Below are positions 8,046 to 16,863 of a stretch of DNA of 64,000 nucleotides, one piece after another. Under the pieces are notes generated by a model. The model was not told the origin of the DNA, did not search any database, and saw only the letters and a program-made list of their open reading frames with translations. This DNA is from Desertimonas flava (lineage in GTDB: Bacteria > Actinomycetota > Acidimicrobiia > Acidimicrobiales > Ilumatobacteraceae): assembly GCF_003426815.1 (NCBI RefSeq), contig NZ_QKYK01000005.1, positions 124,001 to 188,000 of the forward strand. Direction: 5' to 3'. Within the stretch, counting starts at the first letter, position 1; every line of letters starts with the position of its first letter. A program made the position numbers and the translations under genes.

Positions 8046-8861
8046 TCAGCCGATGCCTCGCACATCGATCAGGCGCGCCCGGCCGAACGTGCGCCTGGTG
8101 AGCCGGGCAGTGTTGCGCAGATGCTGCGTCCACGCCTCCTCCGCACCCGCGGCGTCGCCTTGTTCGATGAGGTCGATCAGACGGGCGTGGTCGCTCCGAG
8201 CTCGGGTCACCACACTGCGCGCCTCGTCCTCGGGGAGGCGGTCGACCACCGTGCGATTCTGCATGTCCTGGATGCCACTCAGGAGGTCGTTGAGCAGCGA
8301 CAGCGTCTGGTTTCCGAGCAGGCTCACGATCAGCCCGTGGAAGTGGGTGGCGTGATGGGCGTTGGCATCGAAGTCGTCGCCGGCGTCCAACTCCATCTGG
8401 TGCGCGGCCCGCAACGCCTTGACGTCCGACTTCGAGGCCCTCCTGGCGAGCTCGCGCACCGCGGCCGGCTCGAGCACCATGCGGGCGCCGATGAGGTCCT
8501 CCAGCGTCGCTCCGTGCATCTGCAGCAGGAGACCGGCGTGACGCGCCGTGACGCTGACATCGGGCACGCGGACCCGGGGTCCACCCCCCACGCCACGCTT
8601 CACCTCGATGAGGCCGTCGGCCTCGAGCAAGCGGAGCGCCTCGCGCAACGTCGGGCGTGAGACGCTGAACTGGGTGATCAGCTCACTCTCGTTCGGGAGC
8701 GGATCGCCGGCAGTGACGTCGCCGCTGAGGATGCGATGGCGTATCTCGGCAGCCACGAGCTCGGCGACCTTCGGAAGGCGAACCTCGCCCGATCCGCTCT
8801 GCCGTCGTGGGGTGCTCGACAGGTTCACCGTCCCATCATGATACGACCGACCGTCCCGCAT
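8046..8861 (-). CDS. GntR-family transcriptional regulator, FCD (FadR) type
   Basis: The 271-residue protein has an N-terminal winged helix-turn-helix (recognition helix in SRPTLREALRLLEADGLI) and a C-terminal all-helical FCD effector domain with the Asp/His-rich DANAHHATHFH metal-binding stretch. FCD regulators sense carboxylates or acyl-CoAs. It is the last gene of operon B, just after another GntR gene, with a GAGGAGG ribosome-binding site inside that gene's end. The start is uncertain: GTG at 8828 would remove 11 residues. Confidence 0.88.
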   Translation of the reverse strand: MRDGRSYHDGTVNLSSTPRRQSGSGEVRLPKVAELVAAEIRHRILSGDVTAGDPLPNESELITQFSVSRPTLREALRLLEADGLIEVKRGVGGGPRVRVPDVSVTARHAGLLLQMHGATLEDLIGARMVLEPAAVRELARRASKSDVKALRAAHQMELDAGDDFDANAHHATHFHGLIVSLLGNQTLSLLNDLLSGIQDMQNRTVVDRLPEDEARSVVTRARSDHARLIDLIEQGDAAGAEEAWTQHLRNTARLTRRTFGRARLIDVRGIG

Positions 8862-8870
8862 GGGGATCGG

Positions 8871-9653
8871 TCATTCCTCCTCGAACAGCTCGATCACCTT
8901 GCGCTCCCCCAACCATCGCATCGCCGCGACGGCGGCACCGTCGATGTGACCGCGCCACATCGCCTCCGCGCCCTCGGCGTCCCCGTCGCGCAGCAGGTCG
9001 AGCAGGCGACGGTGCTCGTCGATGGCCGACGAGACGAGACCCTCGAACTGGTCTTCACTCCGGCGGAACATCGCCCGGTGGTGATGACGGACGATCGCCA
9101 GGAGGAACTCGTTGACCAGCACGAGCGTCTGGTTGCCGCACGCCTCGACCACCCGGGCGTGGAACGCCGCCGAAGCGACGTTGTAGCGGTCCCAGTCATC
9201 CCGAAGCGAACACTCGAGCGCGTGCGCGTCCTCGAGCATCGCGATGGCGTCGGGGCTGGGGCGGTCGGCGAGCAGGCGGACCGCGGCCGGTTCGATGATG
9301 GCGCGAGCCTCGAACACATCCGACAACGTCGTGCCCCGGTACTGCAGGAGGTGCGCGGCCGACCGCGTCGCGGCGACCGCGTCGGGCGGGGTGACGCGCG
9401 CGCCGCCGTGCGCGCCCCGCTTGACGACGATCAGCTCCTCGTGTTCGAGGATGCGCAAGGCCTCCCGGAGCGTGGGCCGCGACACGTTGTAGTGCTGCAT
9501 CAAGGCCGACTCGGCGGGGAGCGGCTCATCGGCGACGAGGTCGCCGCGAATGATCTGACGGCGCAGATTGGCGGCCACCAGGTCGGCCGTCTTGGGAACG
9601 CGAAGGGGCCGCGAGGGCAACTCGGACTCGGCGATCGCTCGTTCCTCGCTCAC
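8871..9653 (-). CDS. GntR-family transcriptional regulator, FCD type
   Basis: The 260-residue paralogue of the 8046-8861 regulator has helix-turn-helix text SRPTLREALRILEHEELIVVKRG and an FCD domain containing NVASAAFHARVVEACGNQTL. GTG at 9653 overlaps the DUF35 stop (GTGA), so the regulator is translated with the catabolic genes. This suggests feedback control of operon B or of the operons facing it. The effector is unknown. Confidence 0.88.
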   Translation of the reverse strand: MSEERAIAESELPSRPLRVPKTADLVAANLRRQIIRGDLVADEPLPAESALMQHYNVSRPTLREALRILEHEELIVVKRGAHGGARVTPPDAVAATRSAAHLLQYRGTTLSDVFEARAIIEPAAVRLLADRPSPDAIAMLEDAHALECSLRDDWDRYNVASAAFHARVVEACGNQTLVLVNEFLLAIVRHHHRAMFRRSEDQFEGLVSSAIDEHRRLLDLLRDGDAEGAEAMWRGHIDGAAVAAMRWLGERKVIELFEEE

Positions 9654-10051
9654 GCCGGTACGAATACCGGATGGGCTCGACCATCGACCTCATCGAAGCG
9701 CACCGTCACTCGATCGCCGATCGACCACTCGACGTCGGCATCGAGGTTCGAGACCAGCCTCACCCCGTCGACGCCGTCGAGCTCGACGAGCCCGACCGTG
9801 TAGGGAGCAGTGCTCGCTCCGGGAAGGAACGATCGGCGCACGGTCGTGAACGTGTGGACGGTGCCCGTGCCGGCGACGGCGGTCCACTCGTAGGTCGCAC
9901 CGGGGCAGCACGGGCCGACATCGTCGGGGTACCACTGCCACCGCTGGCACGACGAGCACCTCGCGAGACGGAGCTCGCCGGCGTCGACTCCCTCCCAGAA
10001 GCTGGTGCCGACGTGGTTCTCGGGTGGGTTGTGGAAGACGGGCAGGGGCAT
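9650..10051 (-). CDS. DUF35 Zn-ribbon/OB-fold protein
   Basis: The 133-residue protein has a zinc ribbon (CSSC, eleven residues, CC, residues 32-48) and an OB fold (EWTAVAGTGTVHTFTTV to GDRVTVRFDEV). It follows the thiolase-like gene with one base between stop and ATG, repeating the thiolase/DUF35 pairing at 2110-3734. It should be the obligate partner of the 10053-11201 protein. Confidence 0.88.
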   Translation of the reverse strand: MPLPVFHNPPENHVGTSFWEGVDAGELRLARCSSCQRWQWYPDDVGPCCPGATYEWTAVAGTGTVHTFTTVRRSFLPGASTAPYTVGLVELDGVDGVRLVSNLDADVEWSIGDRVTVRFDEVDGRAHPVFVPA

Positions 10052-10052
10052 G

Positions 10053-11201
10053 TCAGCGGTCCTTCGTGAGCACGAGCGTTGAGTGGTCCATCGAACCGAG
10101 TCCGGCGACGAGCCCGACCTCCGCCCCGGGGACCTGGGCCTCGCCCCGCTCGTGACGGAGCTGTCGTACGGCCTCGACCACGTGGTTGCCCCCGACGAGG
10201 TACGACTGCGACAGCAACCCGCCGTGAGTGTTCACCGGCATCGAGCCTCCCGGAGCGATCGCGCCGGTCGCCGCGAACGCGGCACCCTGGCCCTTCGGCG
10301 CCAGCCCGGCGTCCTCCATCTGGATCAGCATCGAGATCGTGAAGCAGTCGTAGATCTCGGCGAAGTCCACGTCGGACGGCCCGAGCCCGGCGTCGGCGTA
10401 GGCGCGGGGTGCTGAGATCGACGCCGCCGAAGTGAGCAGATCGGCGCTCTGGGTGAAGTACTGCGCCTGCGTGACGTTCTTCGCGCCGAAGCCCACCCCC
10501 GACACGACGACCGGGGGCTTGGCGAGATCCCGCGCCCGCTCGAGGCTCGTCATGACGTAAGCGATCGCGCCGTCGTTGACGAGGCAGCAGTCCAGCTTCC
10601 GCAACGGGTCGGCGATCATCGTGTCGCCGAGGTAGTCGTCGATCGTCAGCGGATCGCGCTTCAGCGCGTTCGGCGTGCGCATCGCGTGCTGGCGGGTCGA
10701 CGTGGCGATCGCCCCCAACTCCTCGGGCCGGAGACCGTACTCGTGGCGATAACGCTCGGCGATGGCGGCGAAGTAGACGGGTTGGCCGTAGTACCCGAAC
10801 GGCATCTCGAAGGCGACCTTCGAGGCGTCATGGGCGTGAAACGCGTACGGGCCGCCGACGCCCTGGCTGAGGTTGATGCCGTAGTACGCCACCACCGTCG
10901 ACGCGAGTCCGGCCTCGATCGCCAGCCGGGCGAGCTGGGGAGCGCCCACGATGCCCGAACCGGCGAGCGACATCTGGGCGCTGAACGTGCGGTCCTTCAC
11001 CCCGAGGCGTTGGGAGATCTCGTCCACCGGAGCGCTGCGGACCGTGGAGTACGACTCGCTCACGAAGCCGTCGACGTCCTCGGGTCGGAGCCCGGCATCG
11101 GCGAGTGCCCGGTGCACGGCGTCGAGCACCATCGTGCCGACCGGCCGCTCGTCGCGGAACGTGTAGTCGGTCTCGCCGACGCCGACGATGGCGATGGTCA
11201 T
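10053..11201 (-). CDS. Thiolase-like (SCP-x type) protein, probable acyl-CoA aldolase
   Basis: This 382-residue thiolase-fold protein has MSLAGSGIVG where the thiolase nucleophile CxSG should be, so the Cys is missing. It retains the EIYDCFT and NTHGGLLSQSY loops that supply Tyr and His in the Ltp2-like aldolase group. ATG at 11201 overlaps the upstream monooxygenase stop (ATGA). Together with the adjacent DUF35 protein it most likely cleaves or forms a C-C bond on a CoA thioester. It is clearly diverged from the 2110-3291 homologue, so the two pairs probably act at different steps. Confidence 0.85.
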   Translation of the reverse strand: MTIAIVGVGETDYTFRDERPVGTMVLDAVHRALADAGLRPEDVDGFVSESYSTVRSAPVDEISQRLGVKDRTFSAQMSLAGSGIVGAPQLARLAIEAGLASTVVAYYGINLSQGVGGPYAFHAHDASKVAFEMPFGYYGQPVYFAAIAERYRHEYGLRPEELGAIATSTRQHAMRTPNALKRDPLTIDDYLGDTMIADPLRKLDCCLVNDGAIAYVMTSLERARDLAKPPVVVSGVGFGAKNVTQAQYFTQSADLLTSAASISAPRAYADAGLGPSDVDFAEIYDCFTISMLIQMEDAGLAPKGQGAAFAATGAIAPGGSMPVNTHGGLLSQSYLVGGNHVVEAVRQLRHERGEAQVPGAEVGLVAGLGSMDHSTLVLTKDR

Positions 11202-12229
11202 GGGGAGCTCCTCGTGGATTCGTGTGCGGCCGGGTCGACCGGCACGACGGAAGGCCGCGTGAACGCCGGCAGGACCTGTTCGGCGAACAGCTCCATCTGG
11301 CGCAGGTACACGGCGGCGCTGGGCGTGGGAAAGGCGAGCGACACGTGGGCCACCCCGAGGTCGGCGTAGCGCTGGAGCACGCCGACGGTCTGTTCGGCTG
11401 TGAGGGGTGGGCGTCGGCTCGGCGGCGCGGCGGGGTCGGCGAGCCGGATCAGGCTCGGCATCGACACGGCGATCGTCGGGACGTCGGATCGACCGTGCTC
11501 CTCGGCCAGTCGGTGCAGCTCGTCGATCCCGCGCGCCAGGGCGTCGGGTTCCACGACGGAGGGCAGCCAGCCCTGGCCGAGCTCGACCGCACGGCGGATC
11601 GCCCGGCGCCCGTTGCCGCCCACCCAGATCGGTGGGTGCGGTTGCTGCACCGGGCGGATCATCGTCCGCAAGGGCCCGAAGCGGTGGAACTCGCCGTCGA
11701 AGGCGACCTCCTCGTTCGACAGCATCGCCACGATGATCCGCAGGTATTCGTCGTGCAGACGGGCCCGCGCCGCGAAGTCGACGTCGAGCGCCTCGGCCTC
11801 GGCCGGTACGTGCCCCGAGCCGGTACCGATGATCATCCGCCCGCCCGACAGCACGTCGAGCGACCCGATGAGCTTGGCCTGTACCACCGGGTGGCGGTAG
11901 GGGATCACCAGGATGTCGCTGGCGAGCCTCACGCGGCGGGTGATGCCGGCGAGGAACCCCCACATCGCGTACGGGTCGATCCACCAGTCGTCACCCGCGT
12001 AGTACTCGGCGATCGTCTTGGCCGGCGGCGGCGCAGACGCCGGTCCGTCACTCATCCACGTGCTGAGCCCGCGCACCGAGGTCGCGTCCGGCGTGCCGAC
12101 GGGGGCGACGAGGTGGTCCTGGACCCACAACGACGCGAACCCGGTCTCCTCGGCCTGCACGGCGATCGACTCGGCCTCGCTGCGCCGGCACCACCCCCGA
12201 TAGCAGGGCACACGTACCCCGATGTCCAT
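11198..12229 (-). CDS. LLM-class flavin-dependent oxidoreductase
   Basis: The 343-residue luciferase-like protein shows GFASLWVQDHLV near residue 30, RVRLASDILVIPYRHPV, the GTGSGHVPAEAEAL segment and IWVGGNGRRAIRRAVELG. It belongs to the FMN/F420 monooxygenase superfamily; the cofactor cannot be decided here. I chose ATG at 12229; GTG codons at 12232 and 12235 are equally usable. It lies between the permease and the thiolase-like gene of operon B. Confidence 0.87.
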   Translation of the reverse strand: MDIGVRVPCYRGWCRRSEAESIAVQAEETGFASLWVQDHLVAPVGTPDATSVRGLSTWMSDGPASAPPPAKTIAEYYAGDDWWIDPYAMWGFLAGITRRVRLASDILVIPYRHPVVQAKLIGSLDVLSGGRMIIGTGSGHVPAEAEALDVDFAARARLHDEYLRIIVAMLSNEEVAFDGEFHRFGPLRTMIRPVQQPHPPIWVGGNGRRAIRRAVELGQGWLPSVVEPDALARGIDELHRLAEEHGRSDVPTIAVSMPSLIRLADPAAPPSRRPPLTAEQTVGVLQRYADLGVAHVSLAFPTPSAAVYLRQMELFAEQVLPAFTRPSVVPVDPAAHESTRSSP

Positions 12230-12254
12230 CACCACGGTGGCGGCGCACCCCGAG

Positions 12255-14012
12255 TCACAGCTTGTCCAGCGTCTGGGTGCCGCCACCGAATCTCACGGCC
12301 ACGCCGACGCCGATCGTCGTGACGATGCACATCACCACGGCCATCGCCGCCGTGACCGTGTACGAGCTGCTGACCCAGAAGTCGTAGAGCGCGGTTCCCA
12401 TCAGGTGCGTGCGCGTCGACTTGACGAGCAACGACGCGGCGAACTCGTGCGACAGCAGCACGAACATCAAGGCGGCTGCGCCCGACAGCGACCCCCGGAT
12501 CATCGGGATGACGATGGTCAGGTGGGTCCGGATCGCACCGGCGCCGGAGACACGGGCCGCGGCCTCGAACGAGTCCCCGAGCCCGTAGCGGGCGGCGAGC
12601 TGCATCCGGGTGGTGAACGGCAGCATCAACGTCACGTAGACGAGGATGATGACGATCGTCTTGCCGTACAGGACGAATGGCTCCCTCGTGTAGGTGAACA
12701 GGAACCCGGCACCGAAGACGACCCCCGGAATGCCGAGGGGCAGGTTGACGAGGAAGTCGGTGACGGTCCGAGTGACCCGGCCACCGCGCTTGCGGTAGAT
12801 GATCTCGGCGGCGAGGTAACCGACGGGCAGGCTGATGAGCACGCCACCGGTGGCGGCCACCAGGCTGGTGCGGATCGACTGCATGGCGACGGGCGTGTCG
12901 CGGATGACCCGGAAGTTGTCCAAGGACATCCCCGAGAAGTCGAGCGAGCCGCGCCAGTACTTGGAGAGCGACACGAACACGATGGCCAGGAACGGCAGGA
13001 CCACGGCGAGGAGGCCGTACAGACCGAGCCACACGGGTGCGGTTCTCGACGTGCGCACCTCGGTGCCGGACCCCTTGCCGACATCGGTCACGAAGCGGTC
13101 CTGGTTCGACAGCAGCATCCGCTGCACGAGCACCACGACGAGGCCGACGACGAGCAGCGGCGACGCCAGCGCGGCGGCGACGCCGTGGTCGATGGGCGAT
13201 TCCGACGTGAACCGATAGATCTCGGTCGTCAGCACCCGGACGTTATGGGCCTGACCGAGCAGCAACGGCCCGGTGAACTGCCCGAGGCCCAGCAGCAAGG
13301 CGATCGAGCCGCCGTACACGAACGAGGGCCGCAACAGCGGCAGGACCACGGTGAAGAACGCCCGGCGCGACGTCGCTCCGCTGACGAAGGCTGCCTCCGT
13401 CAGCTCGTAGCTGAGCCGCCTCATCCCGGCGCGCATGAAGACGTAGATGAACGAGGTGAGCCCGAACCCGGTGAGGATGATGATCCATGTAGGCGTGTAG
13501 ACGTCGACGGGGCCTGATCGCAGGTCGCTCCACCAGGGCAGCCGCCGCAGGACGTGGTTGATGTAGCCGGCCCGTGGCGAGAGGAGGAATGCCCATCCCG
13601 TGACGAAGGCGACGGCGGGCATCACGATCGGCAGGATCGGGAGCACGCCCATCCACTGCCAGCGTCGCGGCAGCCGCGAGCTGAACCACGCGAGCGCCGT
13701 GCCGAGCACGAGCGCGATGACGAGCGAGCCGACGGCGAGGCCCACCGTCGTCAGGAGGACCTTGCCCAGGTTGCGGACGTCGGCCGCCGCGTCGTAGCCC
13801 CGTGCACCGTCCTCGAGTGCCAGTTGCTGCAGCCGGATCAGAGGTGTCAGCACCAGGTAGCCGACCGGGACGAGGAACAGCAGGATGAGCACGTTGCCCG
13901 CCCGCCGGCCGGAGCGCGTGCTGCTGGTCAGCAGACCGCGTCGGCCGAACAGGCGGCCCGGGATGCCCGGCGTCGGGACCGGGCGGTTCGGGCTCAGGGC
14001 GTCGGTGCTCAT
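12255..14012 (-). CDS. ABC transporter permease, two fused membrane domains (FbpB-like)
   Basis: The 585-residue protein has about 12 membrane segments in two halves, each with a permease EAA-type loop (ELTEAAFVSGATSRRAFF and DSFEAAARVSGAGAIRT). This is the single-chain layout of Fe(III)/thiamine-type importers. It follows the two binding-protein genes at a 13-base gap. No ATP-binding subunit is encoded in the operon or beside it. Given the catabolic neighbours, an organic acid is as likely a cargo as iron. Confidence 0.88.
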   Translation of the reverse strand: MSTDALSPNRPVPTPGIPGRLFGRRGLLTSSTRSGRRAGNVLILLFLVPVGYLVLTPLIRLQQLALEDGARGYDAAADVRNLGKVLLTTVGLAVGSLVIALVLGTALAWFSSRLPRRWQWMGVLPILPIVMPAVAFVTGWAFLLSPRAGYINHVLRRLPWWSDLRSGPVDVYTPTWIIILTGFGLTSFIYVFMRAGMRRLSYELTEAAFVSGATSRRAFFTVVLPLLRPSFVYGGSIALLLGLGQFTGPLLLGQAHNVRVLTTEIYRFTSESPIDHGVAAALASPLLVVGLVVVLVQRMLLSNQDRFVTDVGKGSGTEVRTSRTAPVWLGLYGLLAVVLPFLAIVFVSLSKYWRGSLDFSGMSLDNFRVIRDTPVAMQSIRTSLVAATGGVLISLPVGYLAAEIIYRKRGGRVTRTVTDFLVNLPLGIPGVVFGAGFLFTYTREPFVLYGKTIVIILVYVTLMLPFTTRMQLAARYGLGDSFEAAARVSGAGAIRTHLTIVIPMIRGSLSGAAALMFVLLSHEFAASLLVKSTRTHLMGTALYDFWVSSSYTVTAAMAVVMCIVTTIGVGVAVRFGGGTQTLDKL

Positions 14013-14025
14013 CGCAGCCGTCCGG

Positions 14026-15126
14026 TCAACGACCGAAGAAGTCCTGCCACTCGGCCTGATGGGGAGCCGCCCACTCCGCCGTCACCAGCGAGATGTCGAC
14101 CGGCTGCACGTCTTCGATGTCCGCGAGCGTGCCCTCGATACCGGGAAGCGCGCTGGCACCGTTGATGGCGATCGCCGCCTGGCCCTCCGGCGTCGCCATG
14201 TAGTCGAGCACGAGCTGGGCGGCGTTGGGATGTTGCGCCCATCCGAGGATGTACGACAGGACCGGGGGCGACCATGCTGGCGTCGGCACGATGAACTCGA
14301 CCGGAGCGCCGGCGTCGGCGTCGGCGCGGAGCTGCGCCGTCGCGTAGAGCGTGATCGCCACCTCCCCCGCGGCCAACCCCTGCTGGGCCGGCACGGCCGT
14401 GTCGTAGAACACCGGCGACAGGTCCCGGAGCTCCTCCATTCCCGCTTCCCCGAGCTGCTCCTGGAGGAAGACCGCGAAGTTCGTCACCACCGGCGAACCG
14501 GGATCGACGACACCGATCAGGTCTTCGAACTCCGGTGACAGCGTCTCCTCGTACGAGGTGGGGCAGGTCTCGGCGAGATCGGTGTTGCATCCGATCCCGA
14601 GGAGTTGGAACGCCGAGTACTGGTACAGCCCGTCGACGTTCCACGGTGTCCCCTCCCAGTTCGGACCGCGAGCTTCTGGGCCCACCATCTCGGTCAGATC
14701 GCCGCTCTCGGCCGCGTCGATCACCCACTGGTAGTTGACGTGAGCGCCGACGTCCGCGCCCTCGGCGTTCGTCTCCCGCTCGGCGTCGAGCTTCGAGTCC
14801 ATCTCACCGAGAACCCGGATCACTTCCATGTCGATGTCGGGGTAGGTCTCCTCGAAGCCGGCCTCGAGGGCCTCGTTCTGGTTCGGGAGCATCACCGAGT
14901 ACACGGTGACCGATCCCTCCTCGTTGGCGGCATCGACGATGCCCTGCCACTCCTCCTCCGAGGCGCCGGCGCTGCCGGAGGGCGAGCTCTCCGACGCCGT
15001 GTCGGCCGGCGGCTCGGAGCCGGCCGATGCTGAGGCGCCCGCGGCGAGGGCGGCGGCAAGGGTGGACGTCGCCACCGCGAGGATCTGTGGCCGCCGTCGG
15101 CGGGTGCGAAGGGTGCGGTTCATCAT
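14026..15126 (-). CDS. ABC transporter solute-binding protein (tandem copy 2)
   Basis: The 366-residue secreted binding protein begins MMNRT with an Arg-rich n-region and the hydrophobic ILAVATSTLAAALAAGASA signal. The mature domain starts around EEWQGIVDAANEEGSVTVYS, typical of family-1/FbpA-like binding proteins. It is close to 78% identical by eye to the gene just upstream, including an unbroken run of 43 identical residues. ATG at 15126 shares one base with that gene's stop. Expected location is outside the membrane, delivering ligand to the 12255-14012 permease. Confidence 0.9.
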   Translation of the reverse strand: MMNRTLRTRRRRPQILAVATSTLAAALAAGASASAGSEPPADTASESSPSGSAGASEEEWQGIVDAANEEGSVTVYSVMLPNQNEALEAGFEETYPDIDMEVIRVLGEMDSKLDAERETNAEGADVGAHVNYQWVIDAAESGDLTEMVGPEARGPNWEGTPWNVDGLYQYSAFQLLGIGCNTDLAETCPTSYEETLSPEFEDLIGVVDPGSPVVTNFAVFLQEQLGEAGMEELRDLSPVFYDTAVPAQQGLAAGEVAITLYATAQLRADADAGAPVEFIVPTPAWSPPVLSYILGWAQHPNAAQLVLDYMATPEGQAAIAINGASALPGIEGTLADIEDVQPVDISLVTAEWAAPHQAEWQDFFGR

Positions 15127-16271
15127 CAGCGACCGAAGAAGTCTCGCCACTCGTCCTGCAGTGGTGCCGCCCACTCGGCGGTGTTCTGCTCGACGTCGAG
15201 CGGCTGGATGTCGTCGATGTCGGCGAGGGTTCCCTCGATGTCCGGCAGGGCACTGGCGCCGTTGATGGCGATCGCTGTCTGGCCCTCACGGCTGGCCATG
15301 TAGTCGAGAACGAGCTGGGCCGCGTTGGGATGCTTGGCCCATCCGACGATGTACGACAGGATCGGCGGCGACCAGGCGGGCGTCGGGACGACGAACTCGA
15401 CCGGCGCCCCCGCGTCGGCATCGTCCTGCAGCTGAGCGGTGGCGTAGGTCGTGATGGCGGTCTCGCCGGCAGCCAGGCCTTGCTGAGCCGGCACGGCCGA
15501 GGCGTAAAACACGGGGTTCAGATCGCGGAGCGCCTCCATGCCGTCCTCACCGAGCTGGTCGGCGAGGAACACCCAGAAGTCCATCAGGACCTGGTGGCCG
15601 GGTTCGACCGCTCCGATCAGACCGTCGTACTCGGGGTCGAGGACGTCGGCGTACGAGGTCGGGCACGTCTCGACGAGATCGGTGTTGCATCCGATGCCGA
15701 GGATCTGGAAGGCCGAGTACTGGTAGAGCCCGTCGACGTTCCATGGTGTGCCCTCCCAGTCCGGACCGCGCGCCTCAGGGCCGACCATCTCGACGAGGTC
15801 GCCCGCTGCGGCCGCGTCCACGACCCACTGGTAGTTGATGTGGGCGCCGACGTCGGCACCCTCGGCGTTCGTCTCCCGCTCGGCGTCGAGACGAGCCTCC
15901 ATGTCGCCGCCGGTGATCCGCACGACCTCCATGTCGATGTCGGGGTACGTCTCCTCGAAGCCGGCCTCCAGGGCCTCGTTCTGGTTCGGAAGCATCACCG
16001 AGTACACGGTGACCGATCCCTCCTCGTTGGCGGCATCGACGATGCCCTGCCACTCCTCTTGCGACACGCCGGCACCGGCGGCGCCACCTTCGGAGGTCGG
16101 CGTCCCGGCGTCGCTCCCGACCGGACCGTCGGACGATTCGACGGCCTCGGTTCCGGCGGATTCGTCGGGCTCCGTCGCCGCGGATGAGCCGCTGGCCCCG
16201 GTGAACGCCGCGAGCGCGAACGCCCCGGCGATACCCGCGACGAGCGGCGTACGAACTGTGCGTGATGTCAT
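15126..16271 (-). CDS. ABC transporter solute-binding protein (tandem copy 1)
   Basis: This 381-residue first gene of operon B has a signal peptide (MTSRTVRTPLVAGIAGAFALAAF...), a Ser/Thr/Glu-rich linker, then the same binding domain as copy 2. ATG at 16271 is preceded by AGGGGGAAAC, a strong ribosome-binding site, so the longer open frame is rejected. The promoter at 16342-16370 lies about 70 bases upstream. The linker and several ligand-cleft positions differ from copy 2, so the copies may differ in specificity or affinity. Confidence 0.9.
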   Translation of the reverse strand: MTSRTVRTPLVAGIAGAFALAAFTGASGSSAATEPDESAGTEAVESSDGPVGSDAGTPTSEGGAAGAGVSQEEWQGIVDAANEEGSVTVYSVMLPNQNEALEAGFEETYPDIDMEVVRITGGDMEARLDAERETNAEGADVGAHINYQWVVDAAAAGDLVEMVGPEARGPDWEGTPWNVDGLYQYSAFQILGIGCNTDLVETCPTSYADVLDPEYDGLIGAVEPGHQVLMDFWVFLADQLGEDGMEALRDLNPVFYASAVPAQQGLAAGETAITTYATAQLQDDADAGAPVEFVVPTPAWSPPILSYIVGWAKHPNAAQLVLDYMASREGQTAIAINGASALPDIEGTLADIDDIQPLDVEQNTAEWAAPLQDEWRDFFGR

Positions 16272-16341
16272 GTTTCCCCCTGGGACGAGGTGCTTCGCTG
16301 ATGCGACCCAATCGGCCGTCGAGCGCCTGTTACCGCGATGG

Positions 16342-16399
16342 ACGTTACGACCGTCGAATCGACGAGTCAATGATTTCTTCAGATGAATACAATGATTTC
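16342..16399 (-). promoter_or_regulatory. Promoter of operon B with upstream direct repeats
   Basis: On the minus strand TTGACT (16370-16365) and TAACGT (16347-16342) are spaced by 17 bases. Directly upstream are two exact copies of GAAATCATT (16377-16369 and 16399-16391) with a 22-base period, about two helical turns, the proximal one abutting the -35 box. That geometry is typical of an activator site. The whole element lies inside the 3' end of the SnoaL-like gene. Confidence 0.6.
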
Positions 16400-16863
16400 G
16401 CGCCGGGACCGGCAACACGGTGCGACGCCGTGAACAGCTCGACCGGCGCCTCCACCGACCACTCCGGGATGTGCCGCCTGCGGTCGATGCGGAGGCCGGC
16501 CGGCGTCCGCGCCCACCGGTCCTGATAGGTGAGGCCGCGCATGAACATGCGGACCCCCTCGCCGGTGTCGCGCAGCACGTAGGCGACGCACCGACACGTG
16601 CTCCGCGGTGTCTCGCCATCCACGTCGGCGACGACGTTGCCGACGAGGTGCATCGATCCGGCGAACGTCGACACGACCGACACGTGATCGATCAGCGCGT
16701 CGACGCCCGGTGCCAGCACCACTCCGGCGTACTCCGCGCGCACGTCGGCGGTGAAGCAGCCCCGCACTGCGTCGAGATCGCGTCGGTCGAGCCCCTCGCC
16801 GTAGCGCACGAGGATGTCGGTGATCTCCAACCGATCCGCCAGCGCTTGCGGTGAGGCGTTCAT
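16345..16863 (-). CDS. SnoaL-like/NTF2-fold protein
   Basis: The 172-residue protein starts with the helix typical of SnoaL_4 proteins (ALADRLEITDILVRYGEGLDRRDLD) and continues through the alpha+beta cone. The fold includes dehydratases, isomerases and ring-hydroxylating beta subunits; no specific reaction can be assigned. ATG at 16863 overlaps the upstream small-protein stop (ATGA). The last 15 or so codons are unusually AT-rich (AKSLYSSEEIIDSS) because they coincide with the operon B promoter. Confidence 0.82.
   Translation of the reverse strand: MNASPQALADRLEITDILVRYGEGLDRRDLDAVRGCFTADVRAEYAGVVLAPGVDALIDHVSVVSTFAGSMHLVGNVVADVDGETPRSTCRCVAYVLRDTGEGVRMFMRGLTYQDRWARTPAGLRIDRRRHIPEWSVEAPVELFTASHRVAGPGAKSLYSSEEIIDSSIRRS

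Noticed and set aside
12222-13517. Plus-strand open frame of 431 codons opposite the first fused permease
   Set aside because: The His/Gln/Glu-rich antisense composition is the complement of a membrane protein gene; no motif or ribosome-binding site.
14026-16271. Possibility that the tandem binding-protein genes are an assembly duplication
   Set aside because: The copies differ throughout, including signal, linker and many scattered codons, so they are genuine paralogues.
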